This document shows, piece after piece, positions 44,425-56,900 of a DNA stretch of 64,000 nucleotides. Origin of the DNA: Heliopora coerulea (lineage: Eukaryota > Cnidaria > Anthozoa > Scleralcyonacea > Helioporidae); assembly GCA_030142905.1 (NCBI GenBank), contig JASJOG010000010.1, positions 117,001 to 181,000 on the forward strand, read 5' to 3'. Made by a program: the position numbers and the translations under genes. Numbering within the stretch: the first letter of the stretch is position 1; each line of letters begins with the position of its first letter. The notes below the pieces were generated by a model that was not told the DNA's origin, searched no databases, and saw only the letters and a program-made list of their open reading frames with translations.

Positions 44425-44616
44425 AGCGGCGTTCTTGAGGTTATACACTATCTAAAATATAGAAAACAAACTTCTCGACGTTTCGAGAAGTTTGTTTTCG
44501 TCCGGACGAAGGGCCATCGCTCGAAACGTCGAGAAGTTTGTTTTCTATATCTTAGATAGTGTATAACCTCAAGAACGCCGCTGTTTTATCGAAGCTATCT
44601 ACACTGGACCTCCGCG
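44425..44616 (+). mobile_element. 192 bp Penelope-like mini-insert with hammerhead-like centre
   Basis: Flanked by a 14 bp target duplication CATTATTATAAGAC (44411-44424 and 44617-44630). It consists of inverted arms 44423-44487 and 44520-44584 (one mismatch seen), a 32 bp spacer and a 32 bp tail. The left arm end and spacer form a second, perfect hairpin (GAAAACAAACTTCTCGA / TCGAGAAGTTTGTTTTC, 4-base loop). On the plus strand 44503-44530 reads CGGACGA, stem II GGGC/GCTC, GAAACGTC: the minimal hammerhead layout with one core change (U4 to G). Architecture matches the insert at 26299-26475 although the sequence is different. Confidence 0.7.
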
Positions 44617-44630
44617 CATTATTATAAGAC

Positions 44631-46985
44631 TGCAAGAAAAAGTAATTAGCATGACGTCAAGAAAGTAAAAATTTATAAACAATTTTCAGTTCTGGAAGAA
44701 ATTATTAAACACTTAACTGGTAAGAAACTTGCCTTGTAAACCTGAGATTATGTTCGATACAATAGAGTTGGCGGACTTGTGGTTCAGTTGGTTAGGCTTA
44801 AAATGTATTTTATTATTGTTCGGCTTAATATGTTAGTACTGATGGTTAGGTAAGGATATTTTCTGTCATTAAACTCAGATTTAGGGAAAACGGATTACCT
44901 ACCACTCCCCTATCTAGCGCCCTATTATGAGTGTTTGACGTTAGCTGTCAGATTTGTGTTTGTTCTATTTCTTCCACTCGGTGAAGAATCGTCGGTCACT
45001 TAGTAAAACTGTTTATCAAGGATCGCAAACAAGATACAACTGTGGTATAATCTGTCTATTCAACCGTACGACGAAAACCAAAGGAATAGAATCTTCATCC
45101 AGTTTTCCAAGGAACACAGATTAAAGTATCATTTGCTTTGGAGGAATCACAGGTACTCTGAGGTACATTGTCCGATATAAAACTAAGATAAGGACTATCT
45201 AAAGAGAAAAGCTAATTTCATCGAAGATGACAAATTTATGACCCCCCTAACTATTGCACAATTATCGAGTTTTATTATAACTGCTAAAATTTGGTTGTAT
45301 ACCGGGTAGACACAAAAGCTTCCCTTAGAGAGGTATTAAAAAAGCCATATTAATGTTTTTAATAGATTCATGATTGACGAGCATGGAACATGTATTGATC
45401 CGCATTGCTGTCAGTTGCATAATGTAAATGTATACTCAACATTTTGTTAAAATGAGATATCTACGGTTTTGCCCGTTATCGTTTTGTCAGTCAGCTAAAA
45501 ATCCCTACCTGAATCACGTAAGCAAAACCAACGGAAGAAAGAGGCCATTAGTGATACCAAGAGTATGTGCAGACAAAAAAGTAGCGAAGAAAGCTAAAGA
45601 TAAAAAATCAATCCTTGAATTTTAGCTTGTACCTACCCTTTCTTTACGGTTTTCTCGTATGAATCAAGAGGTTTCAACTCATGACATGGTGAGACTGCGT
45701 TGCAGGCAAGATATTGCCGTCTGGTAATGGCTTTTGGACACTGCTATGCTCGTGCTTAATTCTTGTTGGCATGTGATCCAATCTCTAAAGTTTAACGATT
45801 TGTTTGCACAGTAATTGCATGATATCTCACAAGTTTCACTCTTTCCAATCTACTCGATATAAAGCATAGTTTGTATCTCTTTGTTATTACAACTAGTATA
45901 GTTAAACTAGTATAGTTATAAGTTAATAGTCGTACCAGCTACTTCTAACGACGTGCTCGTACATAGAATTTTTAGTGTACCATGGGCATTTACATTAAAC
46001 CGAAAGCTAATTTTGGCTCGGCTTTGATACCAGAAAATATTTCAACTCCGATAAATGACCCAGTACAAACGGCTAACCGCACAGAAGACTTAATTTCAAC
46101 CATGCTGAACCAAAACCTCCTTGTTATTGGCCTTGGTTTAAACCTCCCCGTTCTCGGCGTTGTGTACGACAAAATTTCGTAAACGTAGTAGAAAGACATT
46201 AAGAAAGAAATAGAATGAGTAGGGTAAACCATATAAGCAGCCAAACCTACCCGGCCCAGCATATACTTTAAATATAGACCTTAAGATCTGCAACATCATT
46301 TTCAACGACAATGAAAAACTGGAGCGTTTTCGATGTTATAAAACAAGCCACCAGTACCAAGTTTGATACTCAGAGGGTCATTGTTCAAGTTGACTTCGTA
46401 AATCACAAGGTAATTAAAGTATGCACACAAATGCATAACAAAGATGATGAAACAAGACGACTTGACGTTTCACATTTTTCAGAACGAATGAAACCACATC
46501 TGATACAAATATCTTTAAATGACATTATTATGGACATCTTATGACATTTTGGGCACACTACTAGCTCTATGCAGAAAAAATTTGATTTAACCCACTCTTT
46601 GACTTGTGCTGTTGACTGCTTTTGCGTAACACTTATACCGGTGAATTGATGAGGCTAAACGTCCTTATTTTTTTCCATGTGAATTGCGAGAATTATGTTG
46701 ATAAATTGGACTGACATTCCTGGATATGTCATGCAAATTTCCGATATGTTGCATTGGAATTTTTATGTAAACCACTTAGTACAATTATGTCTTGTTATGT
46801 GACCTGCCATCAGTTGTAAGCACGAAAAAGATATCATGAACTGGTAAAACAAAAATGAACTTAACCGATAATCAGTATATAAATGCTGTTGCGTTTGCAG
46901 TTTTTAACCAACGCTATGAGATAATTAATTGAATATTGATTTTGGATTAATAATAAGTAAATATAAGTATGAAGAGTGAGATACT
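44631..46985. other. Intergenic sequence, no gene seen
   Basis: Frames at 45428-45625 and 46311-46544 are basic and mixed respectively, but have no splice or polyadenylation support and no recognised domain. CTAGTATAGTTA is duplicated in tandem at about 45893-45919. Confidence 0.35.
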
Positions 46986-46988
46986 TTG

Positions 46989-47053
46989 TATCTATCTATC
47001 AATATCTATCTATCTATCTATCTATCTACCTATCTACCTATCTACCTATCTAC

Positions 47054-47113
<60 letters not shown>
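46989..47113. repeat. (ATCT)n microsatellite
   Basis: About 30 ATCT/ACCT units; Ser/Ile/Tyr/Leu frames are artefacts. Confidence 0.95.
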
Positions 47114-47124
47114 AATTTTCAATA

Positions 47125-47293
47125 ATATAATATATATATACAAAAGACAAAATTTTGCTGTTTTGTATTTACTTATTCGCTCTACCAGTAACGGTATTGA
47201 GCGCTCTATATTTTCATTCCAACGCTGTAACCTTCGTGGTACTCATCATTGGTGTATATATATGTATATATTTATATATATAATAGTATGTAT

Positions 47294-47326
<33 letters not shown>

Positions 47327-47395
47327 ATAGTATATATATATATATATATAATAGTATATATATATATATATAATAGTATATATATATATTTAATA

Positions 47396-47431
<36 letters not shown>

Positions 47432-47457
47432 ATAATAATATATTATATATGTAATTG

Positions 47458-47490
<33 letters not shown>

Positions 47491-47514
47491 TGTATGTATG
47501 TATGTATGTACATC
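47125..47514. repeat. (TA)n and (ATGT)n microsatellite cluster
   Basis: Includes a unique segment (47141-47253) sharing AAGACAAAATTTTGCTGT with 36979-36999, then TA tracts broken regularly by TAATAG (period about 26-28 bp, 47278-47400), and an ATGT run at 47463-47511. Tyr/Ile frames on both strands are not genes. Confidence 0.9.
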
Positions 47515-50500
47515 CATGCATGGGCCAGGAACGAAGTTTGCATATTTTGTTTAAACTAGTATAAATTTACATAAAAATAAGATGTACTAGTGCATCCTTG
47601 AATTCAACGCTTTAATCTTCTTAGCTTGGAGAAAAATGAAAGCAGGCAAATGTGGGCAATTTAAAAGTCAGAAATATCCCAAGATGCCGAATTTGCACTT
47701 CCCCCCCCGAAAAAAAAATTTCAAGGTTCAAAATTGCGATGGCTTCAGAAATAAAACGCTTTCCTCTAAAATAAATAATTTCTTCATATCATTGATTAAA
47801 AAATAAATTTAGTTGGAATTTAACTATAGCACACAACATAGCGCGTTGAAAATACCGCTATACTTAAAGTATTCTATCCTTATTCTTCCAATTTAGCTTG
47901 ATTCATGGTATTTTAGTTGTTGATTTAAACCCCATTCAAGTGTTGACGACAACGGTATACCATTCAACCAGAAACAATGGTTTCTGTGTTTCGCAATTGA
48001 AATAACTTTGTCATGCTGGGTAGGAAAAGGTCACCATGTTGAGCATAATTCAACTGAAAAACTAAGAAATCGTAATTGCATGAATGCAAGATGCATTAGC
48101 GAAACCACTCGGTGAACAGGGGGTCCGTATCCTCCGCTTTTCAGAAGTGTGATCAACTAGATTTGTCCAGATATGAAGAGAATTTGTCTTGCAGGGAGGG
48201 GAATATAATTTTCCTTCAAATGATCGAGTTCTAACCGCCTGGAAAGGGCGATAAAGCTCTCTGGAATAACGTTAGAAATGCGTTGAAGGATAAGACCAAG
48301 AATTTTTACACACCACCCAAGTCTATGTGCCTTTGATCAACATGGTCCCTCGGAGCGTCATCATGTGGTACATTCTGGCCGCGCCACTGGCAGGATGTTG
48401 TAACGTAATAGTTCGTTTGTCCATCACCTTCAAAACTATGATATGAACATACAGCATGAAAAATCCCTATCAACAGCTTTGTTCGCACCTGTAATTTTTG
48501 TTGTAATTGGATATACCATTAATTAACAACTATTCGTCTCGTCCAATCAACTACACGACAGGGCACAAAAAACACGCTTTTCGCAGTGCTGGAATGCAAC
48601 GTTATTAGCACCGTTTTGGAATCGAAGAGAAAAGCATTCTAGCTCCAATGTTCTACCTTGTAAAAATGACTGAATAAATGGAGAAATTCCAACTCACATT
48701 GAAATTTCAGCCGTAATACCAAAGCTTAAAATAAAACAAGTCTGCCCGGTTAGAAATTTTCTATGTAATCATCCCCTAAAAGACATATTTGATCAGTTAT
48801 GATGATGTTACTGAAGTAGTTATGTCAATCCAAATAGTCTCAGCAGGAAATGTTGTTTGGTTGAAAAGGATTTACCCAAAATTTAGTGGCGCTCCAGAAC
48901 TTGGCTTGCTTCCATAAAGGAAATGGAATAGAGTAACCAAAGCATAGGTATCCGAAGGTAAAGAAAACTTATATGACGCCCCTTTACCAAAATCTTCTGC
49001 ATTGGCGTGGGAAAATATTTTTATTCATATAAAAGGAGACTAGTTCTTAAAAGAATAGTAGGAGAAGCGTGTGCAATACGCTCACCTTCCGGCAAAAGTT
49101 CAGAGTTTTAAATAAAGAAATGTGTAAAATAGCATTTCCTTACTTCGATTTTACTGATAAAGATATAAAGAGAAGGACTTTCTCAGATCATTAGTTAACC
49201 AATATTGGGTGGTTATAGCTGCCAAACTCCATCACTTGTGCTTTGCTATTTGCCGGTTGCTGTCAGAACTGTTAGTATGACTACCAGCATGAAAGTATAC
49301 GTATATGAATATATTCATATATACACAATTAAATATTTACATATATAGATATATTCATGTATACACGATTAAATATTTACATTTGTACACACATGTACGT
49401 CCATAGATTCCGTAAGCATGTAAATATAAACCTATTCATAAACACACACACATGCAAACACACGCACACACACTCAATCTTTAAACCTCCTTCCATGCAC
49501 TAAAGTTCAACATTTAAAATTGCTTGATTAAAATTAGCTTTTAAAACAGCTTTATTACTTTTCGGGGATACGACCCATTTTCATGTATGAATGAATGAGG
49601 CGGGGCCTCATCCTATCGCATTTTGCTATTGAACAACATTAGCCTACTTCGAGCAATGTCATAGCTAGTGATTTTAAGTTTGTTTTTTTAACCAATCACC
49701 TTGATTGCGGTAGCCGTAATATTCTATGTCAACGCACAAGCGATGAATGATTGCACTGTAGTGTTGTCAAGGCATTTAAACGACAGCTGAGGATATGAAG
49801 GTTTCGAGAGGCAAGTTAAAGATCATTTAAAATCGTCAAGAATTGGACCAGAGTAATTGAAACTAATTTTGTTTTTATAAGGGCGTTCTCAGAATCAAGC
49901 ATCATCTTGCTTGTTAATGACTCCTAAAATTTACCTGGAGAAATGACTCCGCGGTGTCTTCTTCAAACATACTGGGACGTGTACTGATGGGATCGATGTA
50001 TATCAAACGTGTGACACTACATAATTAATCGGTGAATTAAAAATTTCATGTAATTCGTGATTCCCTCTCACCCCTGATAGTATTTCAGTTCTCTTTCGTA
50101 TTAAGCCACTTAAAATTTCTGTGGTCGCACTTGGTCCACGGTAAATAAGATCTAAGAGAACCGACTTCACATGTAAAACTGCTGCTTTTGATGGAATTTC
50201 AATCTACTTAAGTGCTGATAGCTGCTGCACAGCACCGACGAAACTCCCCCTAGGATATTTGGGTCGCTTCTCTTTGTGCTGTTTCTTAATATTAAATTGA
50301 AAACGCATTATGCCAACCTACCTTCCGCGTTTCCTTTAAAAAATGCACTTTTCGTTCGCGACCTTTTTTGCTTGTTTCATTTTGAGGTTCTGATGTCATA
50401 AGCTTTCTTGGGCCTTGTCCGTGCACTCAGTTGTGCGGAATTAAAATTATAGCGCTTGCTTACCTTTATCGGAACTTGCGGCTCTGCCTCTACTTAACAG

Positions 50501-52384
50501 GGAATTTCCGTTTCACACACGAAGAAATTGGAATTTTCCGCCATTTTGGAATATCAGATGCCTCATTTCTAACAATTTCATCCCTTAGTTTTGCCAACTT
50601 ACTTTAATATTCTTCGAAGAAGTTTACAAGTGTTCAGAAAAATGAAGGCATATTTTCGTGTCGTCAAGAATGCGCTTAGCTTGATAGAGAGAATAGCCTC
50701 TAGGTAAGTCTCAAAGCTACTTGACAATGCGTCCAGACGTCTCTGTTTGTTTGAGAACTCATAAATATATTCAAGATATTAAAATTTAGCACTCTTTCAC
50801 ATTAAAGTTAGAGTTAGTTAACAGGGCCTTACCAAGGTGCACAAAATAGGGGGAAGCAGTTGGGCATCGCCAGCTTCCAGGGGGACCCTCAGAGTTAACT
50901 AATGTGTGCACCACACCAAAAAGGACAAAACACCGGCCTAACGACAGCTATCAAACTAAAGTATGAGATAACTGCTTAAAAAACCTGGTAGCAGGAAGTA
51001 AACTTGTGCACTGGTTCTGTGCGCACAAGTAACACTTTCAATATACAAAACAAAAAAAAAAAGCCACGTGTCCATACAAATCGTATCAAGTCGATCCATA
51101 AACGGCTCGGAAACGTGGTCTACCGTATGACAAAATGTACTGGAATTTTTTAACAGTTTGAAGATTAATCTTGTACCTTACAAATCAACTAACTTTTAAG
51201 GACTTTATCTGCGAAAAAACTGGGGTGCAGCCCCCCCCCCCTTCACCTAATCTTATTTGTTTATGACGATATGCGTTTTAAAAACAATGATGCTCAAATT
51301 CCTGAAAAGTTACCAACAGTTAATCATAGGCTGATGTATCAGAAATAAATTTTTGAATAGTATGCTTTTTAGTAAAAGGAAAAAATATCATAATATTATT
51401 CCATCTAAATGTACGACTCAAAAAAGCTGATTTAGTCGATACATGATTCCAAACCCAAACTTTGAAACCTTTACATTGAAACGCAAATTCTCAATCATAC
51501 GTCAAAACATTCTGACAATTGAAAAAATAAATAAAAAAAAAATATTTTGCGGTCGATGCAATTCTCTCGTACATCAAAATACATTCCTAAAATAATGAAA
51601 ATTCTTGGCAACTTGAACTCTCATGAAGTAAAACAAGTTTGGACACGTGGAAACGATGTCTTGACTCATGATTAAGGTTGCCATTTTAGATGACTTTCCA
51701 CGAACCATTGGTCAACAGAAAATCAATCAACTGGTCAAAACATTTTTGACAGATTTTGAACTTCTTCAAACTTCTTGTTTCCAACTCCCACTCGTTCTAG
51801 TTCAACTAGTTATTTATTTAACCAGACTGCCAGGTGCTTGTCCCAGTAACGTCACCTTGTTAGGGCAGACAATGATATCAGCGGAGAAACCTTTGAAAAT
51901 TCAGCCTTGATAGCTTGTTCAGTTCCAGTTTTGTTTTTTACATCAGTATAGTAGACACTGATGGCAGAACACAAGATTACAGCTACTTTTGGAAAATTGA
52001 TGACTTACTGCTAAAAAGTTGTTCTTGTAAAATCGAAACCATTTTTTCAATGTTTACGTAAGGTTGAAAATGATGCCAATCGTCTTGTATTTTCTTAAAA
52101 TGATGAAGATGAGCAAACCAACATGCTCCCTAAAATTCACTGAATCCGTTATGGATAATTGTTTGTTATTTTCCAAGATCTCAAAGCAAGCCTTTGACAT
52201 CTTACCTAAAAAGGTTTATATAAATGGTATTCGAGGATTTGCAATTGATAGGTTTTAATCGTATTTTTCACGTAGAAACTCAATGTGGAAAATTAACGGC
52301 GTATAAAGTACGGCAAGCCATACCTGAAAAAAGTGTATCGAGTTTTAATTCACTACTCCAGAAATGTAAATCGATAGTCGAAAT
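47515..52384. other. 4.9 kb intergenic sequence, no gene seen
   Basis: Contains a CA-rich tract at about 49444-49473 and a C11 run at 51231-51241. No coding block, RNA gene or complete element was recognised; frames at 51668 and 52064 are short. Confidence 0.35.
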
Positions 52385-52490
52385 CGATAAACTGATGGTC
52401 GAGGAAAGTAATCGTATGTCGAGAAAGTATAAATCGTATGGCGAGAAAGTAATCGTAAGGTGACAAAGTAACCATATGGCGAAATGTCCG
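52385..52490 (+). repeat. ~20 bp minisatellite, five units
   Basis: Units of 19-22 bp of the form AATCGTATGGCGAGAAAGT repeat about five times with variants (CTGATGGTCGAGGAAAGT, AATCGTAAGGTGACAAAGT, AACCATATGGCGAAATGT). Confidence 0.65.
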
Positions 52491-52530
52491 ACTGTATGTC
52501 TGGTCAGCGGTCGTTTGTAGTTAAACAAAC

Positions 52531-53939
52531 ATGGCGTCATCTTCACTTGGCCATGAGGAGCTGAGAGCCTTTCCCGAATCTGTTAACACAATGTTAAACC
52601 AGATTCAGCGTTCGTTGACGATCATTGACCATATTTGTATAGATCACTGTAAAAACAAGCTTCAGAACTACATCTCAATTTTGGCAGCTATTTCTGCGAC
52701 TGTAAATTACATGTCCCAGAGCCAACAAGAGCAGACAGAAGGCTCCCCGCTTCATTAGGTGCACTGCTCAACAGTCTAATTTCTGGTATGGAAAAAGACC
52801 TGGAAAGGTTTTCAAAACTCGTGGAAATTTCCTCTGTTCAGGAAAGAAAGGAAGTCACTTTTGTCCTGCCAAGTACTGGAGGATGACCAGCTTTTAATAT
52901 AGCTAAAGCTCCGATCGAATCAGAGAGAGACAGGAATGAATTCGAAAACAATTGCTGAGTTCCTTGGTGTGTCTGAACGAACCCTTCACTGAAAAAGAAT
53001 CGAGTATGGCATCGAGTCCAACTTCACAGAGATATCTGACAGTGATTTGGATGACCAAATTAAAGAGATACTTTACCTGACCCCATACAGTGGTGAATAC
53101 TATGTAAGAGGAAGTTTAAAAGGAAAGAATATCAATGTTCAGAGGTCAAGAGTGAGAGAAAGTCTCAGCAGGGTTGATGCAATTGGTAGAAGAATGCAAA
53201 AAAAGGTATGCAATCTGTTGCCGAGTATACAACGTCCCTGGTCCTAATTACTTGTGGAACATTGACTCCAAGCACAAGCTGATATCATGGAGGTTTGTCA
53301 TACATGGCTGTATAGATGGCTTTAGCCAAACAGTTATTTATCTTACATGCTGTACCAACAATGGAGCTGCAACTGTTCTGGACTTGTTCGAAAGTGGAGT
53401 TCAGGAATTTGGTTTACCTTCCAGAGTGCTAGGTGATCATGGGGTGGAAAACGTGGACGTAGCAAGATTTATTATGATTGCCAGCAGAGGTGCAAATAAA
53501 GGAAGTTTTATTGCTGCAAGGAGTGTTCACAACCAGCGTATAGAGCAATTGTGGGCAGAAGTCAACAGGGTATTGTCTGCCCTTTATAAAAATGTCTTTG
53601 AGTTCCTCCAAGAGAGAATGTTGCTTGATTCCCAAAATGAAGTACATTTATTTGCTGTTCATTTTGTTTATCTTCCACATATAAATGCCTCTTTCAAAGA
53701 ATTGAAATGTCAGTGGAATCACCATTGTTTGAGGACAGCTGACCATTAACATTATGGCAAACAAATATGATAGATATTCCAGATGATTCGCCTCTAATTA
53801 ACTTTGATGAATATGGAATTGACTTTAATGGCCCAGTACCCAATGTCGTCATTGATAATAATGTCATTGTACCTGATTCAGAGGTGAAGATTACAGAAGG
53901 CCAGGTGAGGCATTTAGAAAGCTATGTTAACCCCCCTTG
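52531..53939 (+). pseudogene. IS3-like eukaryotic DDE integrase (rve fold), decayed
   Basis: Pieces in several frames make one protein. 52531-52755 is a helical N-terminal leader; about 52900-53000 encodes an HTH (NSKTIAEFLGVSERTLH, then stop); 53047-53200 has an IS3-type second HTH ([30 protein letters not shown]); 53203-53749 holds the integrase core with D ([11 protein letters not shown]), D ([11 protein letters not shown]) and E (HNQRIEQLW), 35 residues between the last two; 53755-53939 keeps the tail (LINFDEYGIDFNGPVP). Breaks include stops near 52756 and 52887, TGA in the HTH at 52990, a shift in the A-run at about 53196-53203 and another at 53747. Similar uncharacterised integrase proteins are widespread in fish and cnidarians; relation to the IS3EU superfamily is my inference. 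Terminal repeats were not found. Confidence 0.65.
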
Positions 53940-56900
53940 AATTAAAACTCAATACATTTTTGTCAGGTATGGGTTGCCATACTAAAGCTATTTCCACTAG
54001 GGTCAAACTTAGAGCTTTTGTTTTTTTCATAGAAATGATTTGCCGAACTGCTTATAGAAACTAACGCAAGCGTATTTGCTGATGATACTAATCTGGCCAC
54101 CAGTGACTCTTATGTGGAAGAAAAAAACCCCTTGAAAAACTGATACTGTCTAAAACACTACCGCTATAAAAGAGTTTTGGATAAATGGCTCATTAGAGCT
54201 TTCATGTACGAAATCAGAGAGGTAGAAAGTTTAAGACGAGAGCAAGTTAAAACGAACCAAACTCGTGTGAATGAAAGTAGAAATGTCTAATATACAAATA
54301 TGGATAAATATCACTGTTCGTCATTTCACACGCGTTGCCTCGACTTCATTCTCTTGGATTTTGTTGAGGGAAGATAATTACTCGGTAAAACCATTTGTAA
54401 AACTGAATAAAATCCAGAAGACCGAAGATTTGCGTACGCCTATATGATGATGCACTGCAGTAATTATGAAATTGGTGTATTAGTGGTTTGTAGTCAATCC
54501 CTTGGGATTGAAAAGACAATAATACGACCGCCATGTTGGTGCCAATACAATAGTATGAGATTCTTTTCGTTAACCCATGACACTCAGTTTCCAATATACA
54601 AGACATTTCTAGAACAAAGAAACAAAGGGATTCAGCCATTCAGCCGTTGAATTTCTTGGAAGAGATTCATCAGAGACTTTTGGAACTTCACGGGGTTGTG
54701 ACTTGCTTAAATAAGTATAGGTTATTTTGAAGGAACGAGGGGGTACGTGATTTATTCACCGAGGGCGTAAAATGTATATTCCACATGGACGAGGTTGATT
54801 CGAGTGACAATTGCAAAGAGATCCTTTTGTTCTGAGGATCTTTCGGAATGCGTACATTTCGGAAAGAGCTGAAATAATGCGACAGAGGTACGAACATCTG
54901 TAGTGCGATTTTGAAAAGGTGTATTTAAATTAGTTTGGCTGGTTTAATGTGTTTGAACTTGGTAAACATTAGTGGTGAGTCTGACGAGATTTTTGAACCC
55001 AAAATTAGTGTCGAATCGGATCTGACTGAACAGGTCATAAGTATGTAAGTTCTCTTCATACCTACCAAAGGGTTAGTTGAAAAGATAAAGAGTCTGTTTC
55101 AGACGTTTTACAAAGAAGCAAGGACCGCTACATGAATAGCCAGCAACAGAGGAATTTAAGGTAGACGATAGCGTTTCTCAAGCTAAGTCGTGCTTTAAAA
55201 TGTGAGATGTTCTACACGTGTTCATAAGACTCGTTAAAATGTGTACTGTTGAAGTGTACTTGGTGTTCTTTATTTTTTTCTAAATTAGAAGGATGATAAG
55301 GAGTGGCGCGGGAAATATGACAGTGGAATATATAGTGGAAATATCAGAGGAAAATATTAGAGGGAAAAATGAATTCATTGTTATGCCATTGGTTTCCCTC
55401 GATGTTTATGGCCCCACATTCCCCGTTTACTGATAAAAAGTGCCAACCAGCCTTTCAGACAGTATATTGACAGGAGCTATTAAATATATTCGCCCCAAAA
55501 GAACAAAGGAAACAGAGCCATATGGAATATAAAGCGGTATACCGTTGATAAAAGTCTCAGAATACTGGCGTTTACATGGGGTTTGTGAATCACTCGATTT
55601 GCCTTCCAGAACATTGAGTAAACGTCAAATGCATTTATCGTATTTTGTAAACATTTCTTTCATTCATCGATTTCTTCCTGTTGAACTCTTGATTCGTCGT
55701 CCACGTTACCACCCGCACATACCATTAGAAAGTCTGGTATTCACGTGGTCCTAATGTCCAGCAACGACCCTCCAGAACAGCCGCTCCTGTCTGCTCTGAT
55801 AAGAGGTCTGTTCACAAAATTATTATGACCTCTCATGACAGCTTGATGGCCACAGGGTGCGTCAGCGATGAAGTATAACCTACGTATGACAACATCAAAC
55901 AGTGGGACTGACGTCATTTGGGGTTGAAATATGACATGGCCTGTTTAGCAGTAGAATTGATACCCATATGAGCCAGCATTCTGTAAAAGCTGTATAAATG
56001 TAACATCTGCTCTTACAGACCGCAACAGTTTGGTCAAGAACGTTAACAGGCATGTACCATATCAGACTGGTACAGCACTTAACATTCAGTATATCAAACT
56101 CGAGAAGCACTGAAATCCAATAAACTGCAACAGCCTACTGGTTCCTTTGTCAGCTACGTAAAACTACGTCATTTTGAAAAACAGATGCGATAAAGCATCT
56201 GATCAACCTCAAACAGAATATATTGCTAAATGCTGGTGTCTCTTCTACAGATACGATTCTACAGGCCAAGTCATATTTCAACCATAGCCACTGGAAAGGA
56301 AAGGGCTGTGAAAGTGGGTGGGACTAAGATTTATGTTATTGTTTCAGAATTTCAAGGTCACTTGACCTTGAACCTGTGCAGTCGGCTATTATAGTGTACT
56401 TTCAAAATGATAAATTGTTAAAATATGTCGTTTTAAAATATATACTGGACGAAAATTGTAGTCTTTACTGTTGTAGTAATAGTAGACGGAATTCAAATGG
56501 AGCATTTTTCAAAATTCTGACAGTGACGAGGAGCGATAGCGACTTCACTAAGGAAAGAAAACTTTACGCAGGAGCCGCATTTATTAAGATTCTTAACGAA
56601 ACATGAGTTGTGGATGTTGATTTTCAACGTCAGATAGACCAATATATTATTCAAATACGCGAAATTCACTTCAAAAGAAGAAGATATGACCGGGCGCAAG
56701 ATCAAACCTCTTTTCTTGTTAAGCTAAAAGTTGAAATTTTCAGCGAAAAAATTTCATTTGGGTGAAATGTCTGCAGGTGACAGGAGGGTCATTAGATATC
56801 CTATTTCTCTGTTAGATCCAAATCGTTTGATTCTTGCTACCGGTGCTATTCCAACCGATAATTTACCTTCCCCATCACACAATATACCTGTCCTGATCAG

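Noticed and set aside
44771..44815. tRNA-like A box GGTTCAGTTGGTTAGG
   Set aside because: No B box or cloverleaf follows.
47215..47262. Hammerhead-like GATGAG..CGAAGG text on the minus strand
   Set aside because: The upstream core is AATGATGAG rather than CTGATGAG, and the GAAA core is missing.
46986..47543. Low-complexity Ser/Tyr/Ile frames
   Set aside because: Microsatellite translation on both strands.
51668..51910. 80-codon frame as a gene
   Set aside because: No domain, splice or polyadenylation support.
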